Shown: positions 60,772 to 64,000 of the stretch, one piece after another | Layout of the letters: every line of letters starts with the position of its first letter | Numbering within the stretch: position 1 is the stretch's first letter | DNA from: an uncultured Dysgonomonas sp. | GTDB taxonomy: Bacteria; Bacteroidota; Bacteroidia; Bacteroidales; Dysgonomonadaceae | NCBI RefSeq assembly: GCF_900079725.1 | Contig: NZ_LT599032.1 | Location: forward strand, 2,061,904-2,125,903 | Direction of reading: 5' to 3' | DNA: 64,000 bases | The notes under the pieces: generated by a model | Databases searched by the model: none | What the model saw: the letters and a program-made list of their open reading frames with translations, nothing else | Told to the model about the DNA's origin: nothing | Translations under genes and position numbers: made by a program

Positions 60772-62013
60772 ATGCAAAATAACTTGAAAAGTAATTCCAT
60801 GTTCAAGGGGAAGGATGGCCAGAACTATCTGTTTCCGTTTATACTTGTCACCAGCCTGTTTTTCCTGTGGGGATTCGCTCATGCCTTACTGGATGTTCTT
60901 AATGCCCACTTTCAGGAAATATTGCAAATCTCCAAGGCTCGCTCTGCATTAGTACAGTTTGCCCTGTACGGCGGTTATTTTGTGATGGGTATCCCCGCCG
61001 GATTAATAATAAAAAAATATGGATATAAGAAAGGAATTGTTTTCGGTTTATTGGTCTTCGCAATCGGAGCATTTCTTTTTTATCCGGCAACATTGATCAA
61101 GACATTCCTGCCTTTTCTGATAGCACTGTTTGTCATTGCCTGCGGACTGACCTGCCTCGAAACGGCAGCCAATCCTTACACAACGGTTTTAGGCCCTGCC
61201 GAATCGGGGGCAAGGCGCATCAATCTGGCTCAATCCTTTAATGGTCTGGGTTGGATATTAGGCCCTCTGGTGGGAGGATTGCTTATCTTTTCGGATAAAG
61301 GTGATCCTTTCGCAGCATTGGCTACGCCTTATATTGGTATCGGGGTGGTTGTACTGCTTATCGCTGTATTGTTTATACGCACTCCTTTACCACAGATAGC
61401 AGCAGGAGAAACGGAAACGTCTGATAATACGGCAACAACAGATACCAAAAGCCGTTACAGAGACCTGTTGAAGCATCCTCTTTTTATATTTGCAGTCATA
61501 GCGCAGTTCTTTTATGTGGCCGGACAGACAGGCATAGGCAGTTTCTTTATCAATTATGTAATTGAGGTACGTCCCGACATTTCGCATCTGGAGGCTTCCC
61601 AAATACTTGCATTCGGCGGTATGGGTATGTTTATGATTGGCCGTATATCGGGAAGTTATATGATGAAATTTTTTAATCCTAAGAAATTGCTGGCAATATA
61701 TTCTGTAATGAATGTCTTATTGATGATTGTTGTGGTTATGGGATTGGGTATGGTATCGGTGGTATGCCTCTTTGCTTCATATTTCTTTATGTCTATCATG
61801 TACCCTACGATATTTGCGATAGGTATAAGCGGATTGAAAGAAAATACAGAGAAGGGTTCTTCCCTTATCGTTATGGCTGTAGCCGGAGGTGCTGTTATCC
61901 CTATGCTGATGGGACGTATCGCCGATCTGTACTCTATGGCTACCGGATTTATCATACCACTGATCTGCTTTGCTGTGATATTCGTTTTCGGAATGAATAA
62001 ATTGAAGAATTAA
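60772..62013 (+). CDS. fucP: L-fucose:H+ symporter
   Basis: The 413-residue inner-membrane permease has 12 hydrophobic segments. FLWGFAHALLDVLNAHFQEI near 31-50 carries the conserved Asp, and CGLTCLETAANPYTTVLGP near 123-141 the conserved Glu that couple protons to fucose uptake. YGGYFVMGIPAGLIIKKYGY near 65-84 is also typical. The last gene of the fucose set, 40 bp after the kinase. Its stop overlaps the stop of the convergent alkyltransferase-like gene by a few bases. Confidence 0.95.
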   Translation: MQNNLKSNSMFKGKDGQNYLFPFILVTSLFFLWGFAHALLDVLNAHFQEILQISKARSALVQFALYGGYFVMGIPAGLIIKKYGYKKGIVFGLLVFAIGAFLFYPATLIKTFLPFLIALFVIACGLTCLETAANPYTTVLGPAESGARRINLAQSFNGLGWILGPLVGGLLIFSDKGDPFAALATPYIGIGVVVLLIAVLFIRTPLPQIAAGETETSDNTATTDTKSRYRDLLKHPLFIFAVIAQFFYVAGQTGIGSFFINYVIEVRPDISHLEASQILAFGGMGMFMIGRISGSYMMKFFNPKKLLAIYSVMNVLLMIVVVMGLGMVSVVCLFASYFFMSIMYPTIFAIGISGLKENTEKGSSLIVMAVAGGAVIPMLMGRIADLYSMATGFIIPLICFAVIFVFGMNKLKN

Positions 62014-62372
62014 AGGTTTATCTCTTTCATCGGGTTCCAGAATACGGATTTCCAGTTCTTTATCCTGTCGTTTGCTACAATAACTCCTTCGGCTTCGAGC
62101 AGCGTCTGCATTTCTCCGGAACTGCCGAATGCTTCCTTGGCCGATAATACCCCGCTGCTATTGACTACACGGTGGGCAGGAATACCGCTTTTAGCCGAAT
62201 TACATTCGCCCATAACACGCCCGACCATCCTCGACATGTTGGGATGACTGATAGCTTTAGCTATCGCTCCATAACTGGTTGCCCGCCCGTAAGGTATCAT
62301 TCTTACAATTTCATAGACGGCTTTAGTAAAATCTTCTTTATCGAGTTTAGACATAATCCGATATTTATACAA
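62010..62372 (-). CDS. Alkyltransferase-like (ATL) DNA repair protein
   Basis: The 120-residue protein has the fold of the C-terminal domain of methylguanine methyltransferases: IPYGRATSYGAIAKAI near 26-41, then the helix-turn-helix arginine finger MVGRVM. The active-site motif PCHR reads PAHR (Ala66), so it cannot accept an alkyl group. Such proteins bind O6-alkylguanine and flag it for nucleotide excision repair. It resembles bacterial ATLs with Ala at this site. It is convergent with fucP. The start could also be Met7. Confidence 0.9.
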   Translation of the reverse strand: MYKYRIMSKLDKEDFTKAVYEIVRMIPYGRATSYGAIAKAISHPNMSRMVGRVMGECNSAKSGIPAHRVVNSSGVLSAKEAFGSSGEMQTLLEAEGVIVANDRIKNWKSVFWNPMKEINL

Positions 62373-62548
62373 ATATAATATTAAAATCGGATGAATAAAT
62401 GATGATGTTTTTATAAGAGGTTTATCTATATAGAGTTGATAGCCTTTAGCTATTAGCTGATAGCTCTTTGAAATAATTAATTAGCAGATTTGTAAATTAG
62501 CAAATGAATGAAAAAGTGTAACCTTTTAGTCTCTCCAACCTCCCCTAA

Positions 62549-62699
62549 GGGCAGGACTGTTAAGTTCTCTACTTTGTTCTGTTATTTTCTGCTGTCATCC
62601 TGAGTGGAACGAAGGAACCCGACCCTGAGAAACGAGATGTTTCACTCCGTTCAACATGACACAGAGGGTATAAAAAATTAGAACTTAACAGCCCTGCCC
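62549..62699. repeat. Fold-back element with 20-bp imperfect terminal arms
   Basis: GGGCAGG-A-CTGTTAAGTTCT (62549-62568) pairs with AGAACTTAACAG-C-CCTGCCC (62680-62699), one mismatch in 20 bp. Inside, TGTCAT (62593-62598) and ATGACA (62656-62661) start two inverted copies of a sequence like TCCTGAGTGGAACGAAGGA. Nested palindromes of this kind are typical of non-autonomous elements in Bacteroidota. Confidence 0.7.
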
Positions 62700-62871
62700 C
62701 ATGAGAGGCTACAGAGAGCGTAAAAGCTAATTATTAATTGCTCTTTGTGTAAGCTTTACATACGCTTTGCTCCTGTGACCGTTGGTTGTTACCTTTTGAA
62801 AAAAGATACAAGTTGTTAACTGTTGACTGTTTACTGTAAAAGTTGTTACATGTGTTACCTTTTCGGAAGCT

Positions 62872-62936
62872 GTAGGGGCAATCCCTTGTGGTTGCCCGGT
62901 ATTGGAAAAGGCAGGTACCCACAAGGGTACCCCTAC
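62872..62936. repeat. Palindromic GTAGGGG element
   Basis: GTAGGGG (62872-62878) and CCCTTGTGG (62883-62891) pair with CCACAAGGG (62919-62927) and CCCCTAC (62930-62936). The loop is about 27 bases. This resembles a widespread small GTAGGGGCGACC-type repeat found in many bacterial genomes, here as one imperfect hairpin. Confidence 0.7.
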
Positions 62937-63286
62937 GAAAAATAGCAAAAGGTGTTACATGTGTTACTTTTTAACAATTGAGAGTTGCAGCCAGATGAGA
63001 TACGAGTAGATAAGACGCGAGATACAAGTTGCTAACTGATGACTGTTAACTAAAACACTGTAACCTTTGTTACTTTTTGTGCCTTGGCATCTTTGCGGAT
63101 GGTCTTTTAATTACAGAGTATGTGTAGTGACGAAGACTTATTGAAAAAAGTAGCAGATGAAAAATCTGTAAAAAGTGTCAACTTTGTCAACTTTTTTGAA
63201 AGAGTTATAAGTAAACAAGATCTAAGTTGCTAATGTCTATTGGTTAAAAGCTAAAGAAACTAATAAACAACATAAAAAAACTTTTG

Positions 63287-63294
63287 TAAGTTTG
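63287..63294 (+). promoter_or_regulatory. -7 box of nadE
   Basis: TAAGTTTG fits TAnnTTTG, 24 bp before the start codon. No clear -33 element is visible. Confidence 0.4.
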
Positions 63295-63318
63295 TGATTG
63301 TAAAAATACATTACTTAT

Positions 63319-64000
63319 ATGAATAACTACGGATTTGTCCGCGTTGCGGCAGCCAGCCCTTCGCTAAAGGTTGCTGATTGTGATTATAATACAGACGAGA
63401 TACTTAAACAAATAAATGAAGCGCAGAGTAAGGGTGTTTCGGTCATTGTATTTCCCGAACTGGGTATCACCGCCTATACTTGCGGCGACCTGTTCCTGCA
63501 AAGGCTGCTCCTCGAAGAAGCGGAGAAATCGCTGCAACGGATATGTGATGCTACACGCGACTTGCCGGTGACAGTCATTGTCGGTGCGCCTGTCGAAATA
63601 TCGGGCAGGCTTTATAATATGGCAGTAGTTGTCGCTGCCGGGTATATTCATGGAGCAGTACCGAAAACTTTCCTTCCCAATTATAATGAGTTTTACGAAA
63701 AACGTTGGTTCTCGTCCTCAGAGGAATTGAAAGCGCAGTCGGTATCCCTCTGCGGACAGTGCGTGCCTCTCGGTATTAATTTGATATTCAAGATGTCCGG
63801 ATTCAGCTTTGCAATAGAAATATGTGAAGACTTGTGGACACCGATTCCTCCATCATGCGCGGCAGCGTTGAGCGGGGCAGAACTTATATTTAACCTGTCG
63901 GCCAGTAATGAGACTACAGGTAAGCATGGTTATCGCAAAGCTCTGGTGAGTCAGCAATCGGCTCGTTGCATTGCCGGATATGTGTATGCGGCAGCCGGAG
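63319..64000 (+). CDS. nadE: Glutamine-dependent NAD+ synthetase, 3' end outside window
   Basis: ATG at 63319 opens a frame that runs off the right edge, with 227 codons visible. The visible part is the nitrilase-like glutaminase domain: Glu in VIVFPELGITAY near 52, Lys in GAVPKTFLPNYNEFYEKRW near 113-131, and Cys in AIEICEDLW near 155. This triad releases ammonia from glutamine, which passes to the synthetase domain that would follow. The product is the last step of NAD+ synthesis. Only the N-terminal domain is seen, so the C-terminal synthetase domain is assumed. Confidence 0.93.
   Translation, partial: MNNYGFVRVAAASPSLKVADCDYNTDEILKQINEAQSKGVSVIVFPELGITAYTCGDLFLQRLLLEEAEKSLQRICDATRDLPVTVIVGAPVEISGRLYNMAVVVAAGYIHGAVPKTFLPNYNEFYEKRWFSSSEELKAQSVSLCGQCVPLGINLIFKMSGFSFAIEICEDLWTPIPPSCAAALSGAELIFNLSASNETTGKHGYRKALVSQQSARCIAGYVYAAAG

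Larger units (their letters stand above)
62373..63318. other. 946-bp repeat-rich spacer before nadE
   Basis: No gene is seen. The spacer holds at least five copies of the short GTnAC-type repeat (62511-62529, 62838-62863, 62947-62972, 63052-63078, 63171-63197), two fold-back elements (62549-62699 and 62871-62937), and modules such as GTTAACTGTTGACTGTTTACT (about 62816-62836). Two short frames inside (62727-62948 region) lie in these repeats. It resembles an accumulation of small mobile or REP-like elements. Confidence 0.7.

Noticed and set aside
62727..62948. Short coding frame in the nadE spacer
   Set aside because: It consists of the dispersed repeats and the GTAGGGG palindrome, and overlaps a second frame in the same repeats.
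62838..63197. CRISPR array made of the GTnAC repeats
   Set aside because: Copies are unevenly spaced, vary in sequence, and no cas gene is seen.

Overview
The window reads as a chromosomal segment of a Bacteroidota member, order Bacteroidales. The evidence is a SusC/SusD pair, a one-piece hybrid two-component regulator, promoters of the TAnnTTTG type, many Bacteroidota-specific families (DUF4292, DUF6242, DUF6089) and the uppS-bamA-ompH-ompH gene order. Gene content and AT-richness fit Dysgonomonas or a close relative, but that genus call is inference.

Layout. (1) 1-1014: 3' part of an MFS transporter. (2) 20849 down to 1341: nine minus-strand genes forming one polysaccharide utilisation operon: GH105, Na+/solute symporter, FAD oxidoreductase, GH92, SusC, SusD, GH2, a large lipoprotein with a predicted alpha-toroid domain, and a BNR propeller protein. 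A divergent LacI regulator (21273-22322) faces the operon across a spacer that holds palindromic operators and the decayed remains of a second symporter/GH105 pair. (3) 22365-23083: wreck of a tyrosine recombinase beside tRNA-Val, suggesting that the locus entered as an integrated island. (4) 23289-29343: dut, TPR protein, DUF4292 lipoprotein, EnvC-like protein, a tandem FdtA-type cupin and a GNAT/FemAB-like protein, closely packed. (5) 29714-33684: amino-acid permease, rlmB, ridA, ribD. (6) 33762-40602: envelope biogenesis block with DUF6242, DUF6089, uppS, bamA and two OmpH/Skp chaperones. (7) 40678-43247: sulfur assimilation genes metY-like and cysK. (8) 43400-50937: GH30, GH2 and GH78 operon, with a divergent hybrid two-component regulator (51144-55196). 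(9) 55215-62013: AraC regulator and a full L-fucose catabolic set (isomerase, mutarotase, aldolase, kinase, permease). (10) An alkyltransferase-like DNA repair protein, a repeat-filled spacer of about 950 bp, and the 5' part of NAD+ synthetase at the right edge.

How it works together. The first operon has outer-membrane binding and import (SusCD), surface or periplasmic enzymes (GH92, GH2, toroid, BNR propeller) and GH105, which removes the unsaturated uronic acids that lyases leave. The symporter and an FAD enzyme without a signal peptide would act on the released product at or inside the inner membrane. The combination suggests a uronic-acid glycan with galactose and mannose, possibly rhamnose-capped as in arabinogalactan or gum, but no substrate is proven. 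The GH78/GH2/GH30 set could trim rhamnosylated beta-glycosides, and the fucose operon catabolises released L-fucose.

The most unusual signals are non-coding or degenerate: the decayed symporter/GH105 duplicate, the integrase wreck at tRNA-Val, a dispersed family of GTnAC-type repeats in three spacers, fold-back elements before nadE, and a shared ATACCAT motif near cysK and metY. Several proteins have altered key residues: FucA (His to Gln), the MGMT-like protein (Cys to Ala), the first cupin of the tandem FdtA protein, and the EnvC-like LytM domain.
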